Source of the DNA: Methanolobus bombayensis
GTDB taxonomy: Archaea > Halobacteriota > Methanosarcinia > Methanosarcinales > Methanosarcinaceae
DNA length: 64,000 bases
Assembly: GCF_017873415.1 (NCBI RefSeq)
Contig: NZ_JAGGKD010000004.1
Coordinates: forward strand, 186,001-250,000
Direction of reading: 5' to 3'
Part shown: in pieces, positions 54,062 to 63,853 of the stretch
How the letters are laid out: every line of letters starts with the position of its first letter
Position numbering within the stretch: position 1 is the first letter of the stretch
The notes under the pieces: generated by a model
Told to the model about the DNA's origin: nothing
What the model saw: the letters and a program-made list of their open reading frames with translations, nothing else
The model's database searches: none
Translations under genes and position numbers: made by a program

Positions 54062-54661
54062 TCATATCACAGCAAGTCTTCCTGAATCTGTAAGTGAATA
54101 TCCACCTTCATCCGAAACATATCCCATTGTTTTAAGTTCTCTCAGGTGGTTATATGTCATTCCTTTGGAGATGCCTACAGTAACGGCAATATTCTCTACG
54201 GCAACATTACCATCTTGAATTATTTCAAGGATCATCTTCTTTGTAGGTGATAAATTAAAGCTCAAAATAGGGAATTCGATCATGAAATTATCTTCTTCTG
54301 TAACATAAACTACTTTTTTGACCATGTCACTTCTTGCAAAGGCACCATATAATGCACCAAAGGCTTGTGTTTTTCTTCCACCTGTTACATTTATCAGAAC
54401 ACTCCTACCCAATGCATGTTCTTTTTCTATTATATTTACAACATCTTTTGCAACTATTACAGGGTCATAGAGAGATGTTATTGCTTTTTTAATTTCAATT
54501 ACTTTCCCAAAAGTAGCTTCTAAAGTGTTTTCAGCCTGAACTTTCCTTTCAACTGCACCCTCTTCTGTCAAAATGATAATTTTTGATGGAGAGAGGCGAG
54601 TTACACATACCAGTACAGGTTCAAGATTGTAAAGTGTAGTTATTAAAGTTGAATTGTTCAT
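54062..54661 (-). CDS. Csa3-like CARF-domain winged-helix regulator
   Basis: A 199-residue protein. Residues 1-130 form a CARF (Rossmann-like) domain; the ligand-site loop INVTGGRKTQAFGALYGAF is characteristic of the CRISPR-associated Csa3 family, which binds cyclic tetra-adenylate. Residues 140-199 are a winged helix (VENIAVTVGISKGMTYNHL, GYSLTDSGRLAV). Csa3 proteins are dimeric DNA binders that regulate CRISPR adaptation or interference genes. No cas1, cas10 or CRISPR array is in the window, so it may serve the divergent helicase-nuclease operon on its right instead. A TATA box about 27 bp upstream implies an almost leaderless mRNA. Confidence 0.85.
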   Translation of the reverse strand: MNNSTLITTLYNLEPVLVCVTRLSPSKIIILTEEGAVERKVQAENTLEATFGKVIEIKKAITSLYDPVIVAKDVVNIIEKEHALGRSVLINVTGGRKTQAFGALYGAFARSDMVKKVVYVTEEDNFMIEFPILSFNLSPTKKMILEIIQDGNVAVENIAVTVGISKGMTYNHLRELKTMGYVSDEGGYSLTDSGRLAVI

Positions 54662-54682
54662 TACTGCTGTATTAAAATGAAT

Positions 54683-54694
54683 AGTATATATTTG
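54683..54694 (-). promoter_or_regulatory. TATA box of the CARF-HTH gene
   Basis: CAAATATATACT on the minus strand is centred about 27 bases before the ATG. Transcription would start near the ATG itself. Confidence 0.55.
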
Positions 54695-54790
54695 TTTTTC
54701 ATCGTAACTATACAGTTATGATGTTCTATATAGGTATATATATAATCACCCTCACAAAGTTTATATTTAATATGGTTAGTACATAGTAAA

Positions 54791-54831
54791 CATTCACTAA
54801 TAAACAATGCATGTGTATTGTTTGGTGAATG
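54791..54831. promoter_or_regulatory. Imperfect palindrome, candidate operator
   Basis: CATTCAC...AAACAAT and ATTGTTTGGTGAATG are inverted copies around GCATGTGT, with three or four extra bases in the left arm. Its place between the divergent CARF-HTH and helicase genes makes it a candidate site for the regulator. Confidence 0.45.
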
Positions 54832-55087
54832 GGACGTGTCGGGTAAGAGAACAGGTGGTACAAAAAGGTAGGAAAAAGGCAGCATATGTCGATAGGACAA
54901 TGCTGCCTACTAAAAACGAAACAAAGACGATGTTTATTACCAGATCACAAAAATCATATGACAAAATCAAAAGAACTTAATTGTAGCAACTATATTAATA
55001 ATTAAAATCTGATATTTTTCTAGATACACTCGTAGATGCGATGAAAGTGAAATTGAAGATTCGACTTTAAAAAAAGGAGAGATGAGA

Positions 55088-58000
55088 TTGGGTGACGCAA
55101 AATTAAATTCCAAGCAATTAGATGCAGTTTCCTATACAACAGGACCATTACTTATTTTGGCAGGACCTGGTTCGGGCAAGACGTTCACAATCACCGAAAA
55201 GGTGGTACAATTAATAGAAAATGGTCTGAATCCTGAAAGGATACTTGCATTGACATTCTCTGAAAAAGCTGCTGGAGAAATGGAGGAAAGAATTGAGAAC
55301 ATAATTGGTACTGGAAGCGGCATCAATGTATCCACATTTCACTCATTTTGTAACAATCTTATCAAAGAATTCTCTTTTGATTTAGGTACAAACTCTAATG
55401 CAAAGATCATCTCTAAGGAACATGCAAATGTATGGGGAATAGAACATGTAGATTCCTTTGGATTTGAAACGATAATTATTCCTCCTACTCCTTATGACCT
55501 TATAGACAGCCTGCTAGAAGGTGTTTCTCAATTCCAGGATCATCTCATTCTGCCTTCGACTGTTCATGATTATATTGATACTTATTTAGCTTCAGGTACT
55601 GAACTAGATGAAGAGAAAGTCGATACTCTTCTGAAATTAAGGGATTTTGCCAGATTCTATGAGCAATACCAGCAATATAAGCATAACAATGGCTTCCTTG
55701 ACTATGGTGACATGATCTCAAAGACATGTCTACTACTAGAGTCTAATAATGTTGTCAGAATCAAGGTAAAAAGCAATTATGATTACATTCTTGTAGATGA
55801 ATTCCAGGATACAAACTATTCTCAACTATACCTGGTCAGTTTGCTGGCAGATGGAAACAGCTTGACGTGCGTGGCCGACGATGATCAGTCAATCTACAAA
55901 TTTCGTGGAGCTTATGTTTCCAATATCATGCAGCTTCATGAGTATTATCCTGAGCTTAATAAGATAGCTCTTGAAATTAATTATCGCTCCAGTTCTCAGA
56001 TAGTTGATCTTTCAAGAGAACTAATTGGTTTTAATCCAGAAAGGGAAGCAAAGGAAATTGTTTCACATAATGGTGATGGTTTAAATGTCAAGGTTGTAAA
56101 GGCACCAGATGATATAAGTGAAGCCGAGTGGGTAGCATCTGAGATCAATCAATTAGTTAATGAACAGGGATTGGAACCTAAAGATATCTACATATTAACA
56201 AGGAAACGTGCTGACGGTAAAAAATTCAGTGATGCATTCCATAAGTATCTCATACCTTCAGAATATGTTGGCTCATTGCAGTTGAATCAATTCCCTATAG
56301 TTCAGGAAGCAATTGCCTATATGCGAGTGGTGGCAGACCCATTTAATAATGGTGTTGCTTTTGCAAAGATATTTGGCAGAGAAGGCTTAAGTGAGCATAA
56401 TCTTCAGAAAATCAACACGCTTGCACGCAAGTTAACTAAAGAAGAGGATAATCAGGGTGATGGTATCTATTCTGTTCTGTTACATCATCTCGAAGAAGCT
56501 GGTATTACCCAGGAGCCTCTTGTAAGGTCTATTGTTGCAAGGCTTGATGACCTTACTAAATTTAAGAAAAATCATCTACCTTCTGACACTGTAAAATACC
56601 TGCTTACAGATATGACAGATATCTATCGTTCACAACTAAAAGAGGACACTGTTCAATCCAGAAAGAACATCAAAATTCTTAATTCTCTAGTGTCCATGGT
56701 CGAAGATCTTGAACTTATCAATGGTGGTTCTGAGTTTGAGATTGTCATTGAGCATTTGGACCTCGTTTTTAATCTTGAAATTGAAGATGGAGAGTCCAGT
56801 GATGACAATTCTGTCAAGATTATGACGATACACCAGTCAAAAGGTAAGGAAGCAAAGGTTGTTTTTGTATGTGATATGGCAGCAAGGCATCTTCCACTTC
56901 AGCTCACACGTAAGAAGTTTACTGTTCCTATCGAGCTGGCAAAGGGTGTGCAGAGGGATGCTGATGATAAGACCTTGCACCTTGAAGAGGAACGAAGGCT
57001 TGCATATGTGGCAATGACAAGGGCAAAAGAACAACTTTATCTTGTATTTCCAGAGAGGTATACAGGCAATAAACGCGGTGTAAAACCCAGTGTGTTCCTT
57101 GAGGATATTGGATATATGGATAATCCACTTGTAGACTTCATTGAAGCTCCATACTATGAGGAAAACCGCGATGTTGTTGAAGATTCTACACTGAAAAGAA
57201 AAAAGGACGAGCTTGAACGTCTTGTAAGAACATATACTGGTCAGGGGCAGATAAAACAGGCTATTGAGTCTTTGATTGTTCTTGCTCAGATAAGGGAACT
57301 TGAATCAAATGGTAACCTTCAGGCTTTTGATGCTTCAGAACTGCTGCGGGTAAATCCAGTTCCTTCAGGCGAATTGGAATTAATGGTAGATGGGAAGCTA
57401 CCACCGCTGGTTAAAGATGATATGCGTTTTTCTGCATCAGCTATCAGGATGTATGAAGACTGTCCACTTAAGTTCAAGTACAGTTATGTGCTCAAAATAC
57501 CAACACCTCAAAAGACATTCTTCCAGGTAGGTACGGATGTTCATGCAGTTTATGAGCAAATGTCCAGGTTGATGATGCAGGGAGAAAGCCCTGATATTTC
57601 TGTAGCTAGAGAACTACTTGAGTCTATATGGGATCCTTCTGGTTTTGATTCTGAAACACAGGAACATCAGGAACACGACAAGATGCAAAAGATGCTTGAT
57701 TTCTGGATGGATTTTGAAAGTACTAATCCCAATGAGACAATTGAAGTTGAAAAATGGTTCGACCTAAGTCTTGATGGTGCTAAGTTCGGTGGTTCCATTG
57801 ACCGTCTGGATAAGACACCTGATGGAGATTATATTGTTATCGATTACAAGACAAATAAGACTCCTTATTCCAGGAATAAGTTGCTTGATGATGTTCAGAT
57901 AGCTCTTTACTGCACTGCTGTGAGGGAAATGTATGGTAAGTTGCCAGTGCAGGCAGGTCATATGTATGTGAATCCTGGCGTTGCTGAGATGAGATTGATT

Positions 58001-58147
58001 GATGTGAGTGAGAAAGGTGTTGAGGCTGTTGTTGATAGGATTAAGGAAAATGTAATTCGCATACTAGGGGAAGATTTTGAAGTGAAGGAAGATCCAAATT
58101 GTCGGTTCTGTGACTATAAGGGAATATGTGATTTGAACCGAGACTAA
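55088..58147 (+). CDS. UvrD/PcrA-type helicase fused to a Fe-S RecB-like nuclease
   Basis: About 1020 residues. SF1A helicase motifs are complete: I (LAGPGSGKTFTI, residues 26-37), II (ILVDEFQDTN), III (VADDDQSIYKFRGA), IV (LEINYRSSSQIV), V (KIMTIHQSKGKEAKVVF), VI (EERRLAYVAMTRAKEQL). The C-terminal PDDEXK_1/Cas4-like nuclease starts near residue 783 with RMYEDCPLKFKYSY; its active site is in GSIDRLDKTPDGDYIVIDYKT near 905, and CRFCDYKGIC at the end with the earlier Cys makes an AddB-type 4Fe-4S site. GGAG at 55076-55079 is 8 bases before TTG 55088 but 2 bases before ATG 55082, so TTG may be the true start. It probably resects or degrades DNA. Confidence 0.9.
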   Translation: MGDAKLNSKQLDAVSYTTGPLLILAGPGSGKTFTITEKVVQLIENGLNPERILALTFSEKAAGEMEERIENIIGTGSGINVSTFHSFCNNLIKEFSFDLGTNSNAKIISKEHANVWGIEHVDSFGFETIIIPPTPYDLIDSLLEGVSQFQDHLILPSTVHDYIDTYLASGTELDEEKVDTLLKLRDFARFYEQYQQYKHNNGFLDYGDMISKTCLLLESNNVVRIKVKSNYDYILVDEFQDTNYSQLYLVSLLADGNSLTCVADDDQSIYKFRGAYVSNIMQLHEYYPELNKIALEINYRSSSQIVDLSRELIGFNPEREAKEIVSHNGDGLNVKVVKAPDDISEAEWVASEINQLVNEQGLEPKDIYILTRKRADGKKFSDAFHKYLIPSEYVGSLQLNQFPIVQEAIAYMRVVADPFNNGVAFAKIFGREGLSEHNLQKINTLARKLTKEEDNQGDGIYSVLLHHLEEAGITQEPLVRSIVARLDDLTKFKKNHLPSDTVKYLLTDMTDIYRSQLKEDTVQSRKNIKILNSLVSMVEDLELINGGSEFEIVIEHLDLVFNLEIEDGESSDDNSVKIMTIHQSKGKEAKVVFVCDMAARHLPLQLTRKKFTVPIELAKGVQRDADDKTLHLEEERRLAYVAMTRAKEQLYLVFPERYTGNKRGVKPSVFLEDIGYMDNPLVDFIEAPYYEENRDVVEDSTLKRKKDELERLVRTYTGQGQIKQAIESLIVLAQIRELESNGNLQAFDASELLRVNPVPSGELELMVDGKLPPLVKDDMRFSASAIRMYEDCPLKFKYSYVLKIPTPQKTFFQVGTDVHAVYEQMSRLMMQGESPDISVARELLESIWDPSGFDSETQEHQEHDKMQKMLDFWMDFESTNPNETIEVEKWFDLSLDGAKFGGSIDRLDKTPDGDYIVIDYKTNKTPYSRNKLLDDVQIALYCTAVREMYGKLPVQAGHMYVNPGVAEMRLIDVSEKGVEAVVDRIKENVIRILGEDFEVKEDPNCRFCDYKGICDLNRD

Positions 58148-58176
58148 TACATTTTCAACAAAATAGGGTCGAAATA

Positions 58177-61100
58177 ATGAAACAAATTCTTGAACAATAC
58201 TGTCTGGATGATACTGCAAATGGCTTGCTCCTATTGAGCATGCCCACAGGATTTGGTAAAACATATGATGTATTGAGTTTCATCTACGAAAATTACCAGA
58301 GATTTGCTGATCAAAACCGAAAGATTATATTTGTAACAAATCTCAAGAAAAACCTTCCTTATGATGAGCTGAGGGAACGCTTCATAGCCGACGGGAAGGA
58401 AGATGCCTATGATAAACATGTTTTGTTCATTGATTCAAACTCGAAGACTGTAATAAAAAATCTTCCACACTTAGATTCATTTATTCCTGACAAGTTCAAA
58501 ACAGATATTTATTCACGGTTAATTAAGTATATTGAAATTTTGAATAAAGATTTAGATAAAACGATTTCAAGTACTTTTAGAAAAGATATTGAGACAAATC
58601 TGGAGCCTGTTTTTAGAAAATCAATTGTTGATGACCTTTATCTTAATTTTGATTCTAAGAAAAAACGTCTGGATGCTATTGGAGACAATCCCAATTATCA
58701 ATGGATTGGCAAACTATACCCTGCTGTTTTTGTTGAAGAGAAAACAATCCTCTTCATGAGCATGGATAAATTTATTCTGAAGAATTCGCCTCTTGTAGAA
58801 AAGTCATATTATTTCTATAACAAATATAGTGATAACTCTTTAGTCTTTATTGATGAATTTGATGCAACTAAAGAAACCGTATTAAATCGCATAATAGAAT
58901 CGGGTATTAAGCATCATGTCAACATGCTTGATCTGTTTTTAAACATACATGATCGTCTTGTGCAAAGTGAGTTTCCAGAAAATCTTCTCAAAGAATCGAA
59001 CCACAGAAAATCACAGAAAGAACAGAATAACTGGCTTTCATTTGATATGATGGCGGACATTTTCAAGCAAAAAGCTGAAAAAATATTCTATAAATACCAT
59101 TTACATCACACATGCAAGTCTCATGATGTTATTTCAACTACCAAAAGGAACTTTCTGTTTTATGACTATCAGTTCCATCATGTCCTTGATACTAAGAATA
59201 AAAGGATAGAAATTGAGTCTGATTCAACTAACCGTATAAATTGGATTAAGACTGTGGCATATGGAGATAAAACAGATGGTATCAATGTTCACAGTTTGTT
59301 GACAGATATCGCTGGATTCCTGACTTACTTTCAAAAAAGAGTTAGCAACCTAGCCGAGAACTATAAGCATCTTAAGCAGGAAGAAGATTCATGTAAAGAG
59401 GAGTTTCCACTTGAATCGTCTGTGCGTACAGTTCTTAATCATTTCAGGTTGGATAGAGATGATGTGGAATTTCTCACAAAGACCATTATGGAAGGAGAAA
59501 TTCCTTATGGACGGAGATCAGGTACTCCATCTCTAAAGAACCATGGATTCTATGATTCTGGTTTTAGATATTATGATATTGTGGACAGCGACGAGCATGA
59601 CACTCAATCTAATATTTACATGTACAATTTTTCCAGGACGCCTGAATCCTTCCTTGCAAATATTTGTTCGCAGGCAATGGTAGTTGGAATATCTGCCACT
59701 GCAGGACTTCATACAAATATAGGCAATTATGATCTCGATTATTTACGTTCCTGTCTTGGTAATAGATTTGTCCGACTTTCAGGAGAGCAATTGGATAGAT
59801 TGAAAGAACAATTTTTTGAGAGGACTCAAGGGTATGATAACGTTTCAATCAAAACGAGTTTTGTTGAAGCAGAAGATCCACTGATCAAGCTTGAAGAATT
59901 ATTAAAGGATAAAGAAGCTGCTTTAGCACTTAAAACCAGGATCCAAGTTCATAACTCAGAGGATGATGATAAGAGCATAGAATACATCTTATCTCGCTAT
60001 ACTCGAATCCTCACGGTTTGGAAATACTTATTGGATAATCCTGATATCAATTCTTTTTTGTGTTTTTTCAATAAATTTCCAGAATTTGAAGATCCCAAAT
60101 TCGATTTAAAGATAATTCATAATTATGCACAAATGATTGCAGAGTCATCAGATATCGATATCAAAGAACCTGTATGTGAAATAATTCAAGTTCTAAAAGG
60201 TGACGACTTTGAAATAAATAAACATAAACTGTTATCTGCTATTGGAGAAGGGAAAAAGCGTCTGATCATATCGTCCTACCAAACATTAGGTGCTGGACAA
60301 AATATGCAGCATCCAATTCCAGAATCATTTCAACCAGTACAGATCAATGATTTCATTGAAAGAAAAGAAATGGATATCGGTGCTATCTATCTGGATAAGC
60401 CTACAAATATTCTCGTAAATATTTATGGGAATGACATTGAAGATGAAGATTTCATCAAATACATATTCCAATTAGAATTTCTTGTTGAAAATGGTTCAAT
60501 CTCTCCAAGAGCATTTAAGAGCAAGCTCGATGAAGCTTTTCATAGACATGTGGGTAAATACAAATTAAAAAGAAATGCTGAAGACTTTACTGACCTTTAT
60601 CAAACCAATGCATACACACGTTTCCTTAATAAGGTGATAATTCAGGCAGTTGGACGAATATGCAGGACTAACATGAAGTCATCTGTTATACATATCCTTG
60701 CAGACTCATCGATAAGAAAAAATCTGGCGAACTTCCATTTGCCCGAAGATGTGATACCTGTCCGTGAATATACTGCTTTAAAACAATCGGCAGCTCAAGA
60801 AATCATAGTTCCAGAAGAAATAATTTACTTTGAGAACAGAGCTTCGAGTCGAAGTGGTAGAACTTCATCGTTTATTCATCAGCAATTGAGAACTCCTTGG
60901 GATGAGAATAGCATAAAGATCTGGCAAGATCTTAGAGAACAGGTACTTAAACATCCAACAATCATTGACAAGAACAATTGCGATCCAAGGTGGAGTCTTA
61001 TCTACATTGATCTTCCAGTTACAGGAAACCACTATAGATATTCCCAGGAAAGAGATTATGGAGAAATAGATGTCTTTTTCTCAGAGGACAGAGGTATTCA

Positions 61101-61614
61101 GGAAGTAAGTGAAAGGGCTGCAAAAATTGCTGAACTGATGTCTATAAAACCCTTGTTCCAGCTATTTTCTGATAATGGATGGGCTACATGTTTTGAAATG
61201 GGTGAACTTATAATTACACCACCAATTTTCAACAATATCTATAAAGGGGCATTGGGAGAAGTATGTGGCAAATTCATTTTGAAGGAGTTCATAGGAATTG
61301 AGCTCCAGGAGCTTGATGATTCGGAGTTTGAACTATTTGATTTCAAGACATCCAATAACATCTATTTTGATTTTAAGTTCTGGGATGATACATTTGCTGT
61401 TCATGCAGATGATATCATTGCGAAAATCCGCACTAAAATGGATGAATGCAATGCTGAAAAAGTGTTTATTGTTAATATTTTTGGAAATTCAGAAGCACCT
61501 TTCAAGCCAATAATTTCTACAGATGGTAAAATTATAGAAATTCCATTTATTTGCAAAGATAAATCCATCAGCAGTGAAGCGTTAAAATTCATCGGAGAGG
61601 AGTACTACAAATGA
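58177..61614 (+). CDS. SF2-like helicase with C-terminal PD-(D/E)XK-like domain
   Basis: A 1145-residue protein. Walker A is MPTGFGKT (residues 22-29), Walker B VFIDEFD near 225, and the RecA2 arginine-finger motif VIIQAVGRICRTN near 823, as in DinG/Cas3-like SF2 helicases. A large helical insertion separates motifs I and II. The C-terminal 120 residues look like a restriction-type nuclease: GALGEVCGKFILKEF (Glu), FELFDFK, IYFDFKFWDD (Asp-x-Lys) near 1065. It starts 29 bp after the UvrD-type gene and overlaps the next by four bases, so the three are one operon. I do not recognise the whole protein as a named family. Confidence 0.78.
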   Translation: MKQILEQYCLDDTANGLLLLSMPTGFGKTYDVLSFIYENYQRFADQNRKIIFVTNLKKNLPYDELRERFIADGKEDAYDKHVLFIDSNSKTVIKNLPHLDSFIPDKFKTDIYSRLIKYIEILNKDLDKTISSTFRKDIETNLEPVFRKSIVDDLYLNFDSKKKRLDAIGDNPNYQWIGKLYPAVFVEEKTILFMSMDKFILKNSPLVEKSYYFYNKYSDNSLVFIDEFDATKETVLNRIIESGIKHHVNMLDLFLNIHDRLVQSEFPENLLKESNHRKSQKEQNNWLSFDMMADIFKQKAEKIFYKYHLHHTCKSHDVISTTKRNFLFYDYQFHHVLDTKNKRIEIESDSTNRINWIKTVAYGDKTDGINVHSLLTDIAGFLTYFQKRVSNLAENYKHLKQEEDSCKEEFPLESSVRTVLNHFRLDRDDVEFLTKTIMEGEIPYGRRSGTPSLKNHGFYDSGFRYYDIVDSDEHDTQSNIYMYNFSRTPESFLANICSQAMVVGISATAGLHTNIGNYDLDYLRSCLGNRFVRLSGEQLDRLKEQFFERTQGYDNVSIKTSFVEAEDPLIKLEELLKDKEAALALKTRIQVHNSEDDDKSIEYILSRYTRILTVWKYLLDNPDINSFLCFFNKFPEFEDPKFDLKIIHNYAQMIAESSDIDIKEPVCEIIQVLKGDDFEINKHKLLSAIGEGKKRLIISSYQTLGAGQNMQHPIPESFQPVQINDFIERKEMDIGAIYLDKPTNILVNIYGNDIEDEDFIKYIFQLEFLVENGSISPRAFKSKLDEAFHRHVGKYKLKRNAEDFTDLYQTNAYTRFLNKVIIQAVGRICRTNMKSSVIHILADSSIRKNLANFHLPEDVIPVREYTALKQSAAQEIIVPEEIIYFENRASSRSGRTSSFIHQQLRTPWDENSIKIWQDLREQVLKHPTIIDKNNCDPRWSLIYIDLPVTGNHYRYSQERDYGEIDVFFSEDRGIQEVSERAAKIAELMSIKPLFQLFSDNGWATCFEMGELIITPPIFNNIYKGALGEVCGKFILKEFIGIELQELDDSEFELFDFKTSNNIYFDFKFWDDTFAVHADDIIAKIRTKMDECNAEKVFIVNIFGNSEAPFKPIISTDGKIIEIPFICKDKSISSEALKFIGEEYYK

Positions 61615-63710
61615 ATATTCAAACAAATCGCCTAAAAGTAAAGTTTCATATTGATGCTATAAAAAACGATTTTGTCTTCCTCCGATTCAAAAGGGATTCA
61701 AATAAGTGGAAGGGTGCAAGGGAATTAGATCAACTATTCGGGAAAGAATACCAGGCTTCTGCTGTATTGTTTATACATGGACCATTTGCATATGCAATGT
61801 TTAAAAAACCTATCGATTCATATAAACTACTTTCTTTAATACGGTCAGATAACAGCTTCGATGATGATGAGGTTGTGGAAGTTGAACCCCTTGAAAACTT
61901 TGTTGAAGGTGCTGAATGTATCTGTGAAGCATGGCTTGCTCAGATATTGTTGAATTCCTTATCTGCATCAAAATCGCGTTTTAAACAATTACATTTCTGT
62001 AATCTTACTGGTGCATTACTTATAATCCCCGAGTTCAGTGGTAAAAATGCTGATTATATTGATGCAGCAAAAATAACTATAGATAAAAACTACCTAATGA
62101 AGGTAGAACTCGTGCGCCATAGAAAGTTAATTTCTGTTCTTGCTGACATTAATAACAAAAAGATCAAGGCTGAAGCTATAAAAAATAAACCGCGATATGT
62201 TATTAATGATGGAACTAAAACCTTACGTAGATGGTTAGATGACAGTGATCCCGATGTTAAAAAGACATATGTTCCTTTAAGTATAGATGGAAAAAGAGCC
62301 AACACTGAATTTTTACATTTTGGTTCAACTGCAGATTACAATAAAAGCAGAGCAGGTATCTTTCATAATGTGCTTGAGAGTATCAATGAGAATCTTTCAA
62401 GTTATATGCACGTTGAATTATCACAGTTGGAAACACCACATACAATTGAACTGAAAGAAACCATTCTTAAGGCTCCAAAACAACTTCATTCGAAATTAGA
62501 AGGAAAGTCTATCCGAATTGTGGATAGAGTAGATTCAGATGAATCCCGTGAGCTAGCTCAATCGCTCAAAGATGCACTTTTAAACTATGTTACAGATGAA
62601 AAGCAATTGTCATTTGGCAAGAAAGATAAAAAAGATGCACTCAACATCAGAATAATTCACGATAAAAACTATTATGATAAAAGCGGGGAAGATGATGAAC
62701 ATCTACCTTCAACCAGTGAATATCAAAGACAACATATAACTGTTGAAGGTGTAAAAGAAATATCAGATGCAATTGTTAAGACAACTATTAAGGAAATACT
62801 TATTAAAAATGATATTAATGAAAGAATAATTTCTCTTTTTGAGTGGAGTAAGTTAAATGCTAAACACAGCTGGACATTTGCGATGTATGATGATAATACT
62901 AAAAATGTCTTCTTCATGATTATTTCTCCCGATGGTACTTTTGAATTCAAAAAATTAGATGGGAATAATATTTTGGAATTTACAGAATATCAGGAGTATA
63001 TAGAGTTAATAGACCAGCACAAAAGAGATGAATGGAGAAAAGACAAGGTGCTGGAAGGTCTTGTGATTTCAGAAAATGGTGATAAGAATCTTATTTTTAG
63101 GACCGATGAAATTACAATCCCTGATTTGGATAGTATACAACAAATTATTGAAGATGTAGATACACAACTTCCAAATGGGATGCGAACAGGAAAAGAGCTG
63201 GCACAAATTGTAGAACAATGCTTTTCAGAAACGAATGAATCTGAAAAAGACAATGTCAATGCATTAGTAAATGAGCTCGAAAAAATAAATAATCAAGAGA
63301 TATCAAAAACAGATTTCAGAAAGCTTTCCAATGAATCTCTTTCTCCTACATCAAAATTGGGACGTAATCTCAGAGATTATTTACTTAGTGAACATGGAGT
63401 AAGGTTGCATTTTTCAAAATCAAAAGAGGTTATAGATAATTTATTTGCTGCTTCCATTAATATCAATTACTTTATGGATAATGATTCTGAAGCTCAGTAC
63501 TTTGTGGGACAACGCCGTGAAAGCATCCAATCTTCACTGAAGGATTCATCTCATCTCAGAAAAATAATTGCTGAAAAAGGATCTAACCTCGTATTTAAAG
63601 ATATTTTGAAGACCATGGATGTAGATTTTGTAAGAACGGGGCAAAGTACTGTTTTGCCATTCCCGTTCAAATACATACGTGAATACATGGAAATGGGGAA
63701 AGCTCAGTGA
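61611..63710 (+). CDS. Large protein of unknown function in the helicase operon (699 aa)
   Basis: A soluble, charged, alpha/beta protein without signal peptide. The N-terminal third (FLRFKRDSNKWKG; AVLFIHGPFAYAMFKKP) looks like a separate beta-rich module. A middle segment DALNIRIIHDKNYYDKSGEDD followed by HITVEGVKEIS and AIVKTTIKEILI resembles a Rossmann- or RNase H-like strand-helix pattern with several acidic residues. The end reads YFVGQRRESIQSSLKD then RTGQSTVLPFPFKYIREYM. I do not recognise a family. Translation is coupled to the SF2 helicase (ATGA overlap), so it works with it. A nucleic-acid guide or target-binding role, even a remote PIWI-like fold, is a hypothesis only. Confidence 0.7.
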   Translation: MNIQTNRLKVKFHIDAIKNDFVFLRFKRDSNKWKGARELDQLFGKEYQASAVLFIHGPFAYAMFKKPIDSYKLLSLIRSDNSFDDDEVVEVEPLENFVEGAECICEAWLAQILLNSLSASKSRFKQLHFCNLTGALLIIPEFSGKNADYIDAAKITIDKNYLMKVELVRHRKLISVLADINNKKIKAEAIKNKPRYVINDGTKTLRRWLDDSDPDVKKTYVPLSIDGKRANTEFLHFGSTADYNKSRAGIFHNVLESINENLSSYMHVELSQLETPHTIELKETILKAPKQLHSKLEGKSIRIVDRVDSDESRELAQSLKDALLNYVTDEKQLSFGKKDKKDALNIRIIHDKNYYDKSGEDDEHLPSTSEYQRQHITVEGVKEISDAIVKTTIKEILIKNDINERIISLFEWSKLNAKHSWTFAMYDDNTKNVFFMIISPDGTFEFKKLDGNNILEFTEYQEYIELIDQHKRDEWRKDKVLEGLVISENGDKNLIFRTDEITIPDLDSIQQIIEDVDTQLPNGMRTGKELAQIVEQCFSETNESEKDNVNALVNELEKINNQEISKTDFRKLSNESLSPTSKLGRNLRDYLLSEHGVRLHFSKSKEVIDNLFAASININYFMDNDSEAQYFVGQRRESIQSSLKDSSHLRKIIAEKGSNLVFKDILKTMDVDFVRTGQSTVLPFPFKYIREYMEMGKAQ

Positions 63711-63853
63711 GCAAGAATACTATTCAATACTCAGTTACATGTTACAATTCATCAGAGATGAGAGAATATCGAAATCCTAATATAAATTCAACAACATTAA
63801 GTTTATAAAAATATTTTAAGATTTGATGATTTTAGCCATAATGGAGGGTATAA

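Larger units (their letters stand above)
54662..55081. other. Shared control region between the CARF-HTH gene and the helicase operon
   Basis: A 420-bp divergent intergenic region with several TATA-like stretches (for example CTATATAGGTATATATATAA near 54725) and the imperfect palindrome at 54791-54831. No coding frame is supported: an open frame at 54661-54900 on the minus strand has no ribosome site and unlikely composition. Confidence 0.5.

Noticed and set aside
54661-54900. 79-codon minus-strand frame upstream of the CARF-HTH gene
   Set aside because: It overlaps TATA elements and the palindrome, has no ribosome site and unlikely composition.
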